Shown: in pieces, positions 43,808-52,783 of the stretch
Layout of the letters: every line of letters starts with the position of its first letter
Position numbering within the stretch: position 1 is the first letter of the stretch
Source of the DNA: Pyrinomonadaceae bacterium
GTDB taxonomy: Bacteria; Acidobacteriota; Blastocatellia; Pyrinomonadales; Pyrinomonadaceae
Direction of reading: 5' to 3'
Length of the DNA stretch: 64,000 nt
NCBI GenBank assembly: GCA_026129865.1
Contig: JAHCHG010000007.1
Span: forward strand, 180,556-244,555
Program-made: the position numbers and the translations under genes
Notes under the pieces: generated by a model
What the model saw: the letters and a program-made list of their open reading frames with translations, nothing else
Database searches by the model: none
What the model was told of the DNA's origin: nothing

Positions 43808-44162
43808 AATCGAAGTTTACCGCATACGCGAGACCATCGAAAGAACGCCGCGTTTTGTCGAGCGCGTTTTCACGGAAAAGGAACGCGCATATTGCGTTTC
43901 CAAAGGCGCGGCGGCGGCGCAGAGTTACGGTGCTAGATTTGCTGCGAAGGAAGCCTTTCTCAAAGCATTGAAAACCGGATGGCGCGGCAAGGTGACTTGG
44001 CACGACATGGAAATTCTTTCCGATGAACTCGGTGCGCCGAGTTTGTCCGTCCGCAACGAAGCCAGGATCTTAATGGAGAATCTCGGCGCAAACCGTATTC
44101 ATCTTTCGATATCGCACACAACCGAACACGCAGTCGCACAGGTCGTGCTCGAACGAGCCTAA
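43782..44162 (+). CDS. acpS: Holo-[acyl-carrier-protein] synthase
   Basis: 126 residues, typical length. VGVDIIEVYRIRETI gives the first metal-binding Asp, FTEKERAYC and RFAAKEAFLKAL the second acidic residue and the lysine. It transfers phosphopantetheine from CoA to acyl carrier protein. It overlaps pgeF head to head by 26 bases and the convergent downstream gene by 4 bases, an unusually compressed arrangement. Confidence 0.93.
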   Translation: MIVSIGVDIIEVYRIRETIERTPRFVERVFTEKERAYCVSKGAAAAQSYGARFAAKEAFLKALKTGWRGKVTWHDMEILSDELGAPSLSVRNEARILMENLGANRIHLSISHTTEHAVAQVVLERA

Positions 44163-44683
44163 TTTTCCGGCAAAACCCGTTCTCGTTCGGAGTTAAATAC
44201 CGGACGGTCGACCGGAGCATTGTCCGGCGAAGTATGGAGATGAACTATCTTCCAATCTTTCCCAAATTTTTTGTAAACGAGCGTCGTCCTTCCCGAAGCG
44301 GTTTCCTTTTTGTCATCAAAATCTCGGGTTTGTTTCCATAAAAACGTTACAAGCGCCCCGCCGGAACCGAGCATTGTTACCCGAATATCACGCGTTTCCA
44401 GCTTAGTATTTTTTATTCGCGGATAAGTGTCTTCACGGTTCTTACGGTTTTGCTGCCAGCCTTTTGTAACGGTTCCGTTATGATTAAAGACCTGCAGTTC
44501 AGGCGAATTCCAGTAAGGTTCCGTCGCGCCGTCGACGTTTGAATTTTCGATAGCGCGGATAAGATCTTCGAATGCCGTTCGAACCGCCTTTTCGTCCTCT
44601 GATGACTTCGAAGCCGTCTTTTGCCCGAAACCCGTAAAAGTTAGTGTTAGAATAAATAACGTTAGCAATAAAGATCGTTTCAT
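44159..44683 (-). CDS. Secreted SnoaL/DUF4440-like protein
   Basis: 174 residues with a signal peptide (LFILTLTFTGFGQK). The NTF2-like fold is shown by EDEKAVRTAFEDLIRAIENSNVD near the start and TTLVYKKFGKDWKIVHLHTS at the end. These domains form small ligand-binding or enzymatic cones. Its exact role is unknown. Confidence 0.78.
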   Translation of the reverse strand: MKRSLLLTLFILTLTFTGFGQKTASKSSEDEKAVRTAFEDLIRAIENSNVDGATEPYWNSPELQVFNHNGTVTKGWQQNRKNREDTYPRIKNTKLETRDIRVTMLGSGGALVTFLWKQTRDFDDKKETASGRTTLVYKKFGKDWKIVHLHTSPDNAPVDRPVFNSERERVLPEN

Positions 44684-44761
44684 AATTGTTTTTCCTTTCC
44701 GGTTGAAATTTTACCGCGAAAGCTGTTAGTTGCAATTCAAAGGAAGGAGGTTTTCACAAAA

Positions 44762-45307
44762 ATGTCGAAAATTTTTAACTGTCCGGCGTGCGGAAAGCCG
44801 ATGGAATACGACGGAAAAACGACGCTTTTTCAGACCTGCGGTTCATGTAATGCGCCGATCGTCGTTCCGATGGAAGTCGTCGATCAAAACCGTATTTTCA
44901 ATGACGAATCTCAAACCGGCGTACCGGCTGTGCAATCGGCGCCGGTGTTCGAAGCGGGATCGATCCATGATCCGAAAGTGATTGCTAATGCGAGAATTTT
45001 CGAAGCCGTAAATTCCGGCAACAAGATCGAGGCGATCAAGCTTCATCGCGAAGCTTTTTCGACCGATCTGGAATCTTCCAAAGAAGCAATTGAAACACTC
45101 GAACGCGATATCGCGCGTTCAAAAAGTGCGGTTAAGGATGTTCCTCCGAAAACGAAGATTTCCAACTCGCAGTTTGACGAATTTGCACGACTACTGGGCA
45201 AAGGACAGAAGGTTGAGGCGATAAAGCTTTTCCGCGAACGTTTCGGCACAAGTCTGAACGATGCCAAGGAAGCTGTCGAAGCGATCGAACGCAGCGAAAC
45301 GCCCTAA
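44762..45307 (+). CDS. Zinc-ribbon protein with two ribosomal L7/L12-C-terminal-like repeats
   Basis: 181 residues. The N-terminus has a CxxC...CxxC zinc ribbon (NCPACGKPMEYD, TCGSCNAPIVV). After a linker there are two similar repeats: NKIEAIKLHREAFSTDLESSKEA (part) and QKVEAIKLFRERFGTSLNDAK, each with the pattern kIeAIKl.Re..g..L.eAkeavE known from the L7/L12 C-terminal domain. Such modules may contact translation factors. Function unknown. A good AGGAGG lies about 12 bases before the ATG. Confidence 0.7.
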   Translation: MSKIFNCPACGKPMEYDGKTTLFQTCGSCNAPIVVPMEVVDQNRIFNDESQTGVPAVQSAPVFEAGSIHDPKVIANARIFEAVNSGNKIEAIKLHREAFSTDLESSKEAIETLERDIARSKSAVKDVPPKTKISNSQFDEFARLLGKGQKVEAIKLFRERFGTSLNDAKEAVEAIERSETP

Positions 45308-45538
45308 AGTGCCGCAAATCTATTCCAAATGGTCTATTCGTCTATCGCGGGGAAACGAAATGGTCTATCGATTTATTCGAATGATTCCGAAGTTAGCAGC
45401 ATTTTCAGCGCTTTCTGCGTTACGACCTTCCGAGTACTAAATCGGTACAGAAATTGCGTAAGTATATAAGCCATTGAAAGAAAATTTCGATCGATCCACT
45501 CTTCCAGAAAGAAAAAGATTACCGCAGGAGAGAAGTTT

Positions 45539-47566
45539 ATGAACTCAGCAAAGAAAACCCTTTGGGCATTTTTCTTACTTGTGCCCTTTTTGCTTGCCGG
45601 CACGGCTTTCGGGAGCGACGACACTTATGACGACATCCCGGAAGTAACGGCAAAGGTTGCGCGCGTCAGTTTTATTAACGGCGAGGCTCAGATCCGCCGC
45701 AGCGGAAGCGAGGAATGGGAGCGCGTTACAAAAAATCTTCCGATCGTAGAAGGCGACGAGATAGCGACCGAGCGCAACTCGCGAATTGAGATACAGTTTG
45801 ATACCGAACGCTATCTTCGCCTTGACGAAAATGCATATTTGAAAATGACGTCGATCCGCGATGAAGGAATTTCTGTCAGCCTCCCGCAAGGGACACTTCT
45901 GCTTCGTGTGCTTGCGTTTGATAAAGATCGAAGCTTTTTCGAGATCGACGCACCGCGAACTACTGTCGCCGTTCAAAAAGCCGGAATGTACCGCATCGAC
46001 GCAGGACAGACCGATGACACGGAAATTCGCGTCACTGTTACTGAAAAAGGTCAGGCACGTGTTTATTCCGAAAATTCCGGATTTACGCTGAAAGACGGCA
46101 GGAGCGCAAAGGTTTTCATTGCCGGAAGTTACGCCGGCGAATGGGACATCGATGACGCATCGAGATATGTCGACGGATTCAGCAGCTGGTCGATAGAACG
46201 CGACACAATAATAGCCAAAAAACTCCGCGAAGCGAGCTACGATAAATATTACGACCGCGATTTTTACGGCGCGGAAGACCTGAACGAAAACGGTGAATGG
46301 ATCTATACGCGCGATTACGGTCATGTCTGGCGTCCGTACAGCAGCGCCATTCGCGGTTATGACAATTGGTCGCCGTATCGATACGGCACCTGGCGTTGGA
46401 TTCCGCCGTACGGCTGGACTTGGGTCAACGCCGAATCGTGGGGTTGGGCGACATATCATCATGGTCGATGGATACATCACGGCGGACATTGGGTTTGGAC
46501 GCCTTATGGTCAATATCGTTCGCGCCGAAGCTGGTGGCGTCCGGCACTCGTTGTGATCAGCTATATTGGCAACAGCATTTGCTGGTATCCGCTTCCTTAT
46601 CAATATCGATATTATAATTACAATCGGCGTTACAACGTTCGAAACAATACGACGACGATCATCAATAACAATACGACCATCATCAACAACAATGGGAATC
46701 CGACGAACCCGACGACCATCACGGTTATTCCAGAACCGCGAGCGGGCGGAACGGGAATACCTCCGCTCGGAAATCCGGGCAGCGTTGTTCCGGGCACAGG
46801 TGTTATTGCGATCGACGCGAGTGAGTTTGGACGCGGACAAAAGAACTTTAGAACGCCTTCGCCGGCGGTCATCAAAGAGGTACTTTCAAAAGTTCCGGAT
46901 GCCGATCAATCGCCGCCGCTGCTTCCAAATTACAAGGATCTAAACGGCAATGTCAGCTCCGAGATTCTGGTCAAGAATCCGAAATTCGAATACGCAAAAC
47001 CGCAGGTTAAAACTGGTGCCGGCGAACGAGAGATCGGAAATCCGCTAGATGAAAAGCTAAGACAGCAAAAGGTTTATGGAAATCGTGATCCGATCAAAAC
47101 GGAGACAAATTCGAACACCGGGACCGATGCGGGGAACGAGACTCGCGGAACGGGAGCAGTTATCCGCACGCCGCCCGTCGTCAAACGCGATGATGAAAGA
47201 TCGGACGAGACGGTGAAAACTCCGCCGACCAGAGAGCCGCGCGGTTCGTCGCCGATCATTCGGTCTTCCGGCGGAAAATCTGACGAGCGAAATAACGATT
47301 CGCCGCCGATAAAGACGCCGCGCCCGGATCGCGATACGCGCCCGCCCTATACTCCGCCCGTTAGAACGGAAGAGCCGCGGCAGCCGTCGCAGCCGCGAAA
47401 GGTCGATCCGCCTAGGGAGACGTATGAACCGCGTCCGCAGCCCCGCGTTGAACCGCGTCCGCAGCCGCGAGTAGAGCCGCGCCCGCAGCCGAAGGTGGAA
47501 CCGAAATCGGAGCCGAAATCCGAAGAATCGAGACCTTCGCCGTCGCCAAAACGTGAAAAGCCTTAA
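45539..47566 (+). CDS. Secreted FecR/DUF6600 protein with proline-rich tail
   Basis: 675 residues with a signal peptide (LLVPFLLAGTAFG). Residues 35-185 form a FecR-like domain (VSFINGEAQIRRSGSEEW, IVEGDEIATERNSRIEI). Residues 240-350 are the DUF6600 repeat of WxxxxYGxW motifs (RPYSSAIRGYDNWSPYRYG, AESWGWATYHHGRW). A linker rich in Asn/Thr/Ile follows, and the last 150 residues are Pro/Arg/Lys/Glu-rich with a 24-base repeat. An envelope-associated scaffold is the likely role. Very strong terminator after it. Confidence 0.82.
   Translation: MNSAKKTLWAFFLLVPFLLAGTAFGSDDTYDDIPEVTAKVARVSFINGEAQIRRSGSEEWERVTKNLPIVEGDEIATERNSRIEIQFDTERYLRLDENAYLKMTSIRDEGISVSLPQGTLLLRVLAFDKDRSFFEIDAPRTTVAVQKAGMYRIDAGQTDDTEIRVTVTEKGQARVYSENSGFTLKDGRSAKVFIAGSYAGEWDIDDASRYVDGFSSWSIERDTIIAKKLREASYDKYYDRDFYGAEDLNENGEWIYTRDYGHVWRPYSSAIRGYDNWSPYRYGTWRWIPPYGWTWVNAESWGWATYHHGRWIHHGGHWVWTPYGQYRSRRSWWRPALVVISYIGNSICWYPLPYQYRYYNYNRRYNVRNNTTTIINNNTTIINNNGNPTNPTTITVIPEPRAGGTGIPPLGNPGSVVPGTGVIAIDASEFGRGQKNFRTPSPAVIKEVLSKVPDADQSPPLLPNYKDLNGNVSSEILVKNPKFEYAKPQVKTGAGEREIGNPLDEKLRQQKVYGNRDPIKTETNSNTGTDAGNETRGTGAVIRTPPVVKRDDERSDETVKTPPTREPRGSSPIIRSSGGKSDERNNDSPPIKTPRPDRDTRPPYTPPVRTEEPRQPSQPRKVDPPRETYEPRPQPRVEPRPQPRVEPRPQPKVEPKSEPKSEESRPSPSPKREKP
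47426..47497 (+). repeat. Three 24-base repeats in the FecR/DUF6600 gene
   Basis: Three tandem copies of 24 bases encode EPRPQPRV, EPRPQPRV, EPRPQPKV. They diverge at third codon positions. Length variation between strains would be expected. Confidence 0.85.
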
Positions 47567-47588
47567 AGGCTGCTCTTCTGAATAATGT

Positions 47589-47628
47589 AAAAGGGGAACG
47601 CGATCTATTTCGATCGCGTTCCCCTTTT
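47589..47628. terminator. Long bidirectional terminator
   Basis: A 17-bp perfect inverted repeat AAAAGGGGAACGCGATC / GATCGCGTTCCCCTTTT with a six-base loop, between the FecR gene and the convergent M16 gene. The strongest hairpin I found in the window. Confidence 0.93.
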
Positions 47629-47649
47629 CGTTCGTTCCGTAAAAGTATC

Positions 47650-49002
47650 TTAGTTTTTCAGAAACACGCTGCGGTCGACGGCGTTCGGGTCTCCGACAAC
47701 TAGAAACCGGATGTTCTTCATATATTTTTCAGAAACCCGGCGAATGTCTTCCGGCGTTACTTCGCGGATACGTTCCAAAAATCTGAAATTGTTGCGCCAA
47801 CCGCCGCCGATCAATTCATATTTCGCTAGTTCCGCCGCCTGCGCGCCGTTGGTTTGCTGATCGAGATAATAGAGCGTTAAGAAATTTCCTGAAGTTCCCG
47901 AAAGCCTCTCTTCGTCAACCAGATAGGTCTTCATCGAATTAATCTCTTTAAGCATTACTTCGATCGCCGCATTTGCTTCGACGGCAGTAACGTAAATATT
48001 CGCTGTGTTCACCGCAAGCGAACCGATCTCAGCGTTTGGCGCGTAAGAAAGCTGGCGCTTAACGCGAACTTCGTCGTAAACGATCGATTGAAGAAACGCC
48101 ATCGCGACCTTCATCGCAGGATAATCGGGGTCGCCGATCGACGGAGCGTTGAAAACGCCTCGAACATAATTTGTCGGCAGCGACCTCTGCGAAACGTCCA
48201 CCGTAGATTTTGAAAAATCGAGCGCGGGATAGGGAATTTCTTTATAATTGCCGCGCGGCAGTTTCCCAAATGTCGCCGCAACGCGGGTCTTTAATTCAGC
48301 CGGATCGACATCGCCGACAACGACGAGAAGCATCCGCGACGTTTCCATCAATTTTTCGTGATAATTCTTCAGATCCTGCGCGGACATCTTAACGATCGTT
48401 TCCGTTGTTCCTCCAACCTCCATCGAGTACGGATGGTTCGCGTAAATGATCCGATCCTGCATAACCTGCAGATAACCGTCTGCGCTAGTTTCCTGTTCGC
48501 GAAGTCCGGTTAAAATGCCGTCGCGAACGCGGTTGATGTCTGCCGGATCGAATGTCGGATTGATTACCAGATCGGTAAAAATATTCCAGGTTTTATCGAA
48601 ACTTTCGAGCGTCGAAGCGAGGCTGACCACGCTGAAATCGTTGTTCGCACCGGCGCCGATGCCGGCACCGACCGATGCGAGCTCACGGCGGACGACCTCG
48701 CGCGGAAAATTCTTGCTGCTTTCCACGGCGACGTTGAGCATGAAATTTTCTATTCCCTGATTTTCCTCGGTCAGGTTTCGAACGCCTCCGCGAAAAAATA
48801 GTCCGGCGGCAACCGTCGGTGCGCTTTCGCGCCGCTTTACGATCACTTTTAAGCCGTTGACATCAAATTCGGAAACAAGCGCCGCCTGATCCGCCAAAGG
48901 GTCGGCATTTGACTGCGTTTGCGCGAACGAAGCGGTGTAAAAGATCGATAAAACAAGTGCAGCCGGAACGATCATCCGCAGACGAATAAAGAGTTTATGC
49001 AT
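47650..49002 (-). CDS. M16 family peptidase homologue, inactive-type subunit
   Basis: 450 residues, signal peptide (VLSIFYTASFAQ). The M16 fold is clear (SVVSLASTLESFDKTWNIFTDLVINPTF, then GVFNAPSIGDPDYPAMKVAM), but the zinc motif HxxEH is absent; the matching place reads ENQGIENFMLNVAVESS. The gene follows the active M16 partner by 5 bases. In such pairs the second protein completes the clam-shell chamber. Exported, periplasmic peptide degradation or processing likely. Confidence 0.87.
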   Translation of the reverse strand: MHKLFIRLRMIVPAALVLSIFYTASFAQTQSNADPLADQAALVSEFDVNGLKVIVKRRESAPTVAAGLFFRGGVRNLTEENQGIENFMLNVAVESSKNFPREVVRRELASVGAGIGAGANNDFSVVSLASTLESFDKTWNIFTDLVINPTFDPADINRVRDGILTGLREQETSADGYLQVMQDRIIYANHPYSMEVGGTTETIVKMSAQDLKNYHEKLMETSRMLLVVVGDVDPAELKTRVAATFGKLPRGNYKEIPYPALDFSKSTVDVSQRSLPTNYVRGVFNAPSIGDPDYPAMKVAMAFLQSIVYDEVRVKRQLSYAPNAEIGSLAVNTANIYVTAVEANAAIEVMLKEINSMKTYLVDEERLSGTSGNFLTLYYLDQQTNGAQAAELAKYELIGGGWRNNFRFLERIREVTPEDIRRVSEKYMKNIRFLVVGDPNAVDRSVFLKN

Positions 49003-49007
49003 AATTT

Positions 49008-50504
49008 TTATTTTCCGATCAGATCTTCATCGGTAAGTTTTGCCGCGGCTTTAGAATTTGGCGACATCAGCGCGATCGCAACATGCGGTTTATTTTGAAT
49101 ATAGGTGCGAACATACCGGTTTGTTTCTTTCCGGTCGACCGCGCGGAGCTTTGCGTAATAGCCGCGAAAATAATCGATACCGGTGGACGACCACCAAAAG
49201 CTCAGCGTGTGCGCATATTCGCTCAATTTTTCACGTTCAAAAAGATCGCGCGACTCAAGGATGGTTTTTGCGCTTTCAAGCTCGGCATCAGTAAAATAAT
49301 CCGGCTTGTCGAAAAGCGCGATCTGCTTGTAAATCTCTGCCAAAGCAGCTTTTGCCTTATCGGGCGTTGTGATCATCAAGACCTGGATCGGACCGACATT
49401 TCTCTGCGTGTAATATCCGATACTTGTTCCGGCAGTAAGTCCGGAATCGACCATTGCGCGTTGAAAGCGCGAATCAGGCTGCGAAAGGATATAGGAAAAA
49501 ACATCCGCTGCATAGGTCGCCGCGTCGTCTTTTCCGATCGAAGGACCGTGCCATCCGATGTCTATCAGTACATTTTGAACCGGTTGTTCAACGATCACCG
49601 CCTTGCTTTTTTCGAGCGGCGGATGTTCGACCAGTGGAAATTCCTTAAACGGATCTTTTTCCCGTCGTTCCCACGAACCGAAAATTTCTTCCGCTAGCTT
49701 GAAAACCTCTGCCGGGTCGGCATCGCCGGTTACGACAAGTACGGTGTTGTTCGGCACGTAATAACGCGACTGAATAAGACGCATTTTCTCGGTCGTTGCC
49801 GACATAATCGTTTCGCGCGAACCGAGCGGATTTTTCCTGGTAGGATATTTGTAGAAAAGATTTTCCTTCAGCGTCTGGTCAAGATAAAAAAACGGATTCG
49901 ATTCGTTTCTATCGACCTCGCCGATCACAACCTTGATCTCGTTTTGCAGATCCTGCGCATCGAAGGTCGGAAATCTGATTCCGTCGTTCATATACTTCAG
50001 CGCCGATCTAAGATTTTGTGAAGTGGTTGAAAGAAAATAATTTACGACCTCTTCGCGGGTGCTCGCATTGCTAAAGGTCAACTGATCTGCGTCCTGCAGA
50101 TACGAAACATTGCCGATCAAACTTTTCAGTTTCATTTTCTCGGCGCAGCCTTCTTGAGCATAAATATCGAACCTATTTACTTCCTGCGCCAGTTCGCAGC
50201 GATAGATCGAAATGGCTTTGTTCGGTTTAAAGAACATATGCTCGTATAAATGCGATAAACCGTTCAGATCGGGCGTTTCGGTGAACGATCCGTTTCTAAC
50301 CGCGAGCTCGACATTGACAAGCGGAATGCTGGAGTCCGGCAAAACTATGACCTCCAAACCGTTTTTCAGCGTTTTGTTGACAAATGGAACTTCAATGCTC
50401 TTTTTTGCAGGCGTCTTCGCCGGCTTTGCGGCAGGCTTTTGCGCGGCTGCCTGCGAAACGAGCAAAGAAAGAAGAACTAAGATCAGACCAAGGGATTTTT
50501 TCAC
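49008..50504 (-). CDS. M16 family zinc metalloprotease, active-type subunit
   Basis: 498 residues starting at GTG (50504), with GGAG 8 bases ahead and a signal peptide (LGLILVLLSLLVSQAAAQ). An ATG 45 bases upstream is possible but weaker. HxxEH appears as HLYEH (85-89) in GLSHLYEHMFFKPN. The third ligand is probably the Glu in EIKVVIGEVDRNE. It degrades or processes short peptides together with the following gene product. Ends 5 bases before the partner. Confidence 0.88.
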   Translation of the reverse strand: MKKSLGLILVLLSLLVSQAAAQKPAAKPAKTPAKKSIEVPFVNKTLKNGLEVIVLPDSSIPLVNVELAVRNGSFTETPDLNGLSHLYEHMFFKPNKAISIYRCELAQEVNRFDIYAQEGCAEKMKLKSLIGNVSYLQDADQLTFSNASTREEVVNYFLSTTSQNLRSALKYMNDGIRFPTFDAQDLQNEIKVVIGEVDRNESNPFFYLDQTLKENLFYKYPTRKNPLGSRETIMSATTEKMRLIQSRYYVPNNTVLVVTGDADPAEVFKLAEEIFGSWERREKDPFKEFPLVEHPPLEKSKAVIVEQPVQNVLIDIGWHGPSIGKDDAATYAADVFSYILSQPDSRFQRAMVDSGLTAGTSIGYYTQRNVGPIQVLMITTPDKAKAALAEIYKQIALFDKPDYFTDAELESAKTILESRDLFEREKLSEYAHTLSFWWSSTGIDYFRGYYAKLRAVDRKETNRYVRTYIQNKPHVAIALMSPNSKAAAKLTDEDLIGK

Positions 50505-50601
50505 GTAAAGATCTCCAAAATGACGTTTTCGGACGGTTGTAATACGCATCGCGAATGTTTAAAGTTACTTATAAAGAATCTATCACAAAGGGTTTTATTC
50601 T

Positions 50602-50814
50602 ATGGAACGAGACAATATGATGCACGGTGCGAGATCCGCGTTGAACAAAAATATGGAAATGCGCGAATGGTGCGAAATGTTCTTAAAGGAACGCGAGCGC
50701 GCGGCGAAACCGGAAATGTCGGATGAGGAATTTGAAAAATATTGGAAATATCATAAACCCGAGATCATGCATGTCGGCGCCGCCGAGGCAGTTCAGGCAT
50801 TTAAACAGCGTTAG
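50602..50814 (+). CDS. Small charged protein of unknown function
   Basis: 70 residues (MERDNMMHGARSALNKNMEM at the start; MSDEEFEKYWKYHKPE in the middle). Helical and charged, with no motif I recognise. An AAGGG-like site precedes the ATG. Codon use is normal for the window. It lies divergent from the M16 operon and 58 bases before the next small gene. Confidence 0.55.
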   Translation: MERDNMMHGARSALNKNMEMREWCEMFLKERERAAKPEMSDEEFEKYWKYHKPEIMHVGAAEAVQAFKQR

Positions 50815-50872
50815 TTTTGCATCGGCTGAAAACTGCTGTACTTTATTAAAGATCTAATTTGGAGATTTCGAT

Positions 50873-51301
50873 ATGAGCAATCAATCAACCGTTTCAGACA
50901 TTTTTCGCCGTGCGCTGGAGATCCGGGCGGTCAATAAAGACATCGACCTGATGGATCTAAGATCAAAGATCGTGTCGGAATATGAAGGAAAACCGTTTCC
51001 GTCGCCGGCGTTTTTGACGATTCCGGAGCTTGATAACATAGCACCGCAGGAAGATTGGACCGCCGGATTACCGATCATTCTTCGCGGAATTCAAAACGAA
51101 GATTGGACCGAGATCGCACAGGGAATTGTCATAAGTTTGGAACAGGTCGAAAATTACCCGAAGCAATCCGGGCGCGAAGATGATCCGACGAAAAATTGGC
51201 GAAACAGAAATCGAAGAATTTCGGAAGCCGAAGATAAAAATTTCAGAAAATGGATGCCGGAAGATCTGATGAACATTGCGAAACGATCTGCGAAGCAATA
51301 G
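50873..51301 (+). CDS. Protein of unknown function
   Basis: 142 residues. A helical N-terminus (SDIFRRALEIRAVNKDIDLMDLR) is followed by a hydrophobic middle (FLTIPELDNIAPQEDWTAGLPIILRG) and a basic, Asn/Arg-rich C-terminus. No domain recognised. GGAG lies about 8 bases before the ATG. It may form a short operon with the small gene in front. Confidence 0.6.
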   Translation: MSNQSTVSDIFRRALEIRAVNKDIDLMDLRSKIVSEYEGKPFPSPAFLTIPELDNIAPQEDWTAGLPIILRGIQNEDWTEIAQGIVISLEQVENYPKQSGREDDPTKNWRNRNRRISEAEDKNFRKWMPEDLMNIAKRSAKQ

Positions 51302-51407
51302 AGGATACGGTAAGTAAAATATTTAAAGGCGCAGCGTCGACAAGATCGCGCTGTGTTTTTTTGCGGGCGAAGCGGACTTTTCGTCAATTTAATTAATGGA
51401 AACTGAT

Positions 51408-52394
51408 ATGAAGGCAGTCTATTTTCAAGATTTTGGAGGATCGGAAAACATAATCTTTCACGATGTTGACGCGCCCGCGGACCCGACAGGTCATGAAGTT
51501 CTCGTAAACGTTAAAGCGGCAGGCGTCAACCGGGCGGATATTATGCAGCGGAAGGGTTTTTATCCCGCGCCGAAGGGATTTCCCGAAAGAATTCCGGGGC
51601 TCGAATTTGCAGGAGAAATTGCCGCCGTTGGCGAAAAAGTCTCTCAATTTGAAGTTGGTGAGCGCGTCTTCGGTATAACTGCCGGAGGCGCACATGCTGA
51701 AATGCTGCTGACCGAGGAATCGCTTCTCGCAAAAATTCCATCGAATCTAAGTTTTGTCGAAGCCGCTGCCTTTCCGGAAGCGTTTATAACCGCCCACGAC
51801 GCCGTTTTTACGCAGGGAAAGCTTATTGAAAACGAGACTTTGCTGATCCACGCCGTCGGTTCCGGGGTCGGTCTGGCTGCGCTTCAGCTCGCGAAAGCTA
51901 AGGGAATTTTCGTGATAGGAACTTCGCGAACGGATGAAAAATTGGCTGATGCCAAAACACTCGGGCTCGACATTGCGATATCGACCAATAATGCCCGGGA
52001 CTTTCAAGATCAGATAATGAAAGTAACTAAAGGAAAAGGCGTTAACGTCATTCTCGATCTTGTCGGCGCAAACTATTTTTCACAAAATATTGAAAGTTTG
52101 GCGCTGAAAGGTCGATTGATCCTTGTCGGGCTGGTCGGCGGACGAAAAACCGAATTTGACCTTGGTCTGGCGCTGACGAAGCGTTTAACGATCATCGGAA
52201 CGGTTCTCCGTTCGCGTACAACAGAAGAGAAATCTTCGGCAACGCGCTCGTTTGTGCGGGAAGTTCTTCCGCTGATGGCGTCCGGCGTTTTGAGATCGAA
52301 TATCGACAGGACATTCCCCGCCGAAGATGCTGCCGGCGCACACGACTACATCGAATCAAATGCAAATTTTGGAAAAGTTGTATTGGAATTTTAA
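51408..52394 (+). CDS. NAD(P)H quinone oxidoreductase, zinc-alcohol-dehydrogenase family (PIG3 type)
   Basis: 328 residues from MKAVYFQDF (51408). VLVNVKAAGVNRADIMQRKG and ERIPGLEFAGEI are the quinone-oxidoreductase signature, with LIHAVGSGVGLAALQLAKA as the nucleotide-binding loop. The zinc-binding cysteines of alcohol dehydrogenases are absent. PIG3-like enzymes reduce quinones with NADPH. Single gene. Confidence 0.9.
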   Translation: MKAVYFQDFGGSENIIFHDVDAPADPTGHEVLVNVKAAGVNRADIMQRKGFYPAPKGFPERIPGLEFAGEIAAVGEKVSQFEVGERVFGITAGGAHAEMLLTEESLLAKIPSNLSFVEAAAFPEAFITAHDAVFTQGKLIENETLLIHAVGSGVGLAALQLAKAKGIFVIGTSRTDEKLADAKTLGLDIAISTNNARDFQDQIMKVTKGKGVNVILDLVGANYFSQNIESLALKGRLILVGLVGGRKTEFDLGLALTKRLTIIGTVLRSRTTEEKSSATRSFVREVLPLMASGVLRSNIDRTFPAEDAAGAHDYIESNANFGKVVLEF

Positions 52395-52397
52395 AAA

Positions 52398-52649
52398 TTA
52401 GCCGCCGGAATCGCCGTTTTGGTTCTTTATCATTCGTTCCGCTGTTTCATTGGTTACAATGCAAACTCCCGAAACTCCTTCGCTGTCCAGCTGTTCCATC
52501 AGATCGATCGCCTGTTCATAGACCAAACCGCTGGCGGCACAGATGTCAAATGTAACAACCGACCATAGCGGCTCGGTCAATTCAAAAACAACCGCGGACG
52601 TTCGATCGGCAGCGGAACTATCTTCTGAAATTTGGGGCGCGTGATTCAT
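52398..52649 (-). CDS. Small protein of unknown function
   Basis: 83 residues, acidic, with LWSVVTFDICAASGLVYEQAIDLMEQL as a central alternating helix/strand part and a conserved-looking SGVCIVTNETAERMI end. No family recognised. It ends 3 bases after the convergent oxidoreductase gene. Coding status is supported by normal codon use but not by homology. Confidence 0.5.
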   Translation of the reverse strand: MNHAPQISEDSSAADRTSAVVFELTEPLWSVVTFDICAASGLVYEQAIDLMEQLDSEGVSGVCIVTNETAERMIKNQNGDSGG

Positions 52650-52783
52650 GTTCAGGGAAGATGGTCAGAATTCGTCTTACAAAGCTAAAAATATAACTTA
52701 TTTATCGCTAAAACGACAATTCGTATTTGTATCGAGATGTGAACTCTTGCCCGCACTGCGACAATTTGGGAAGATTCAATTAA

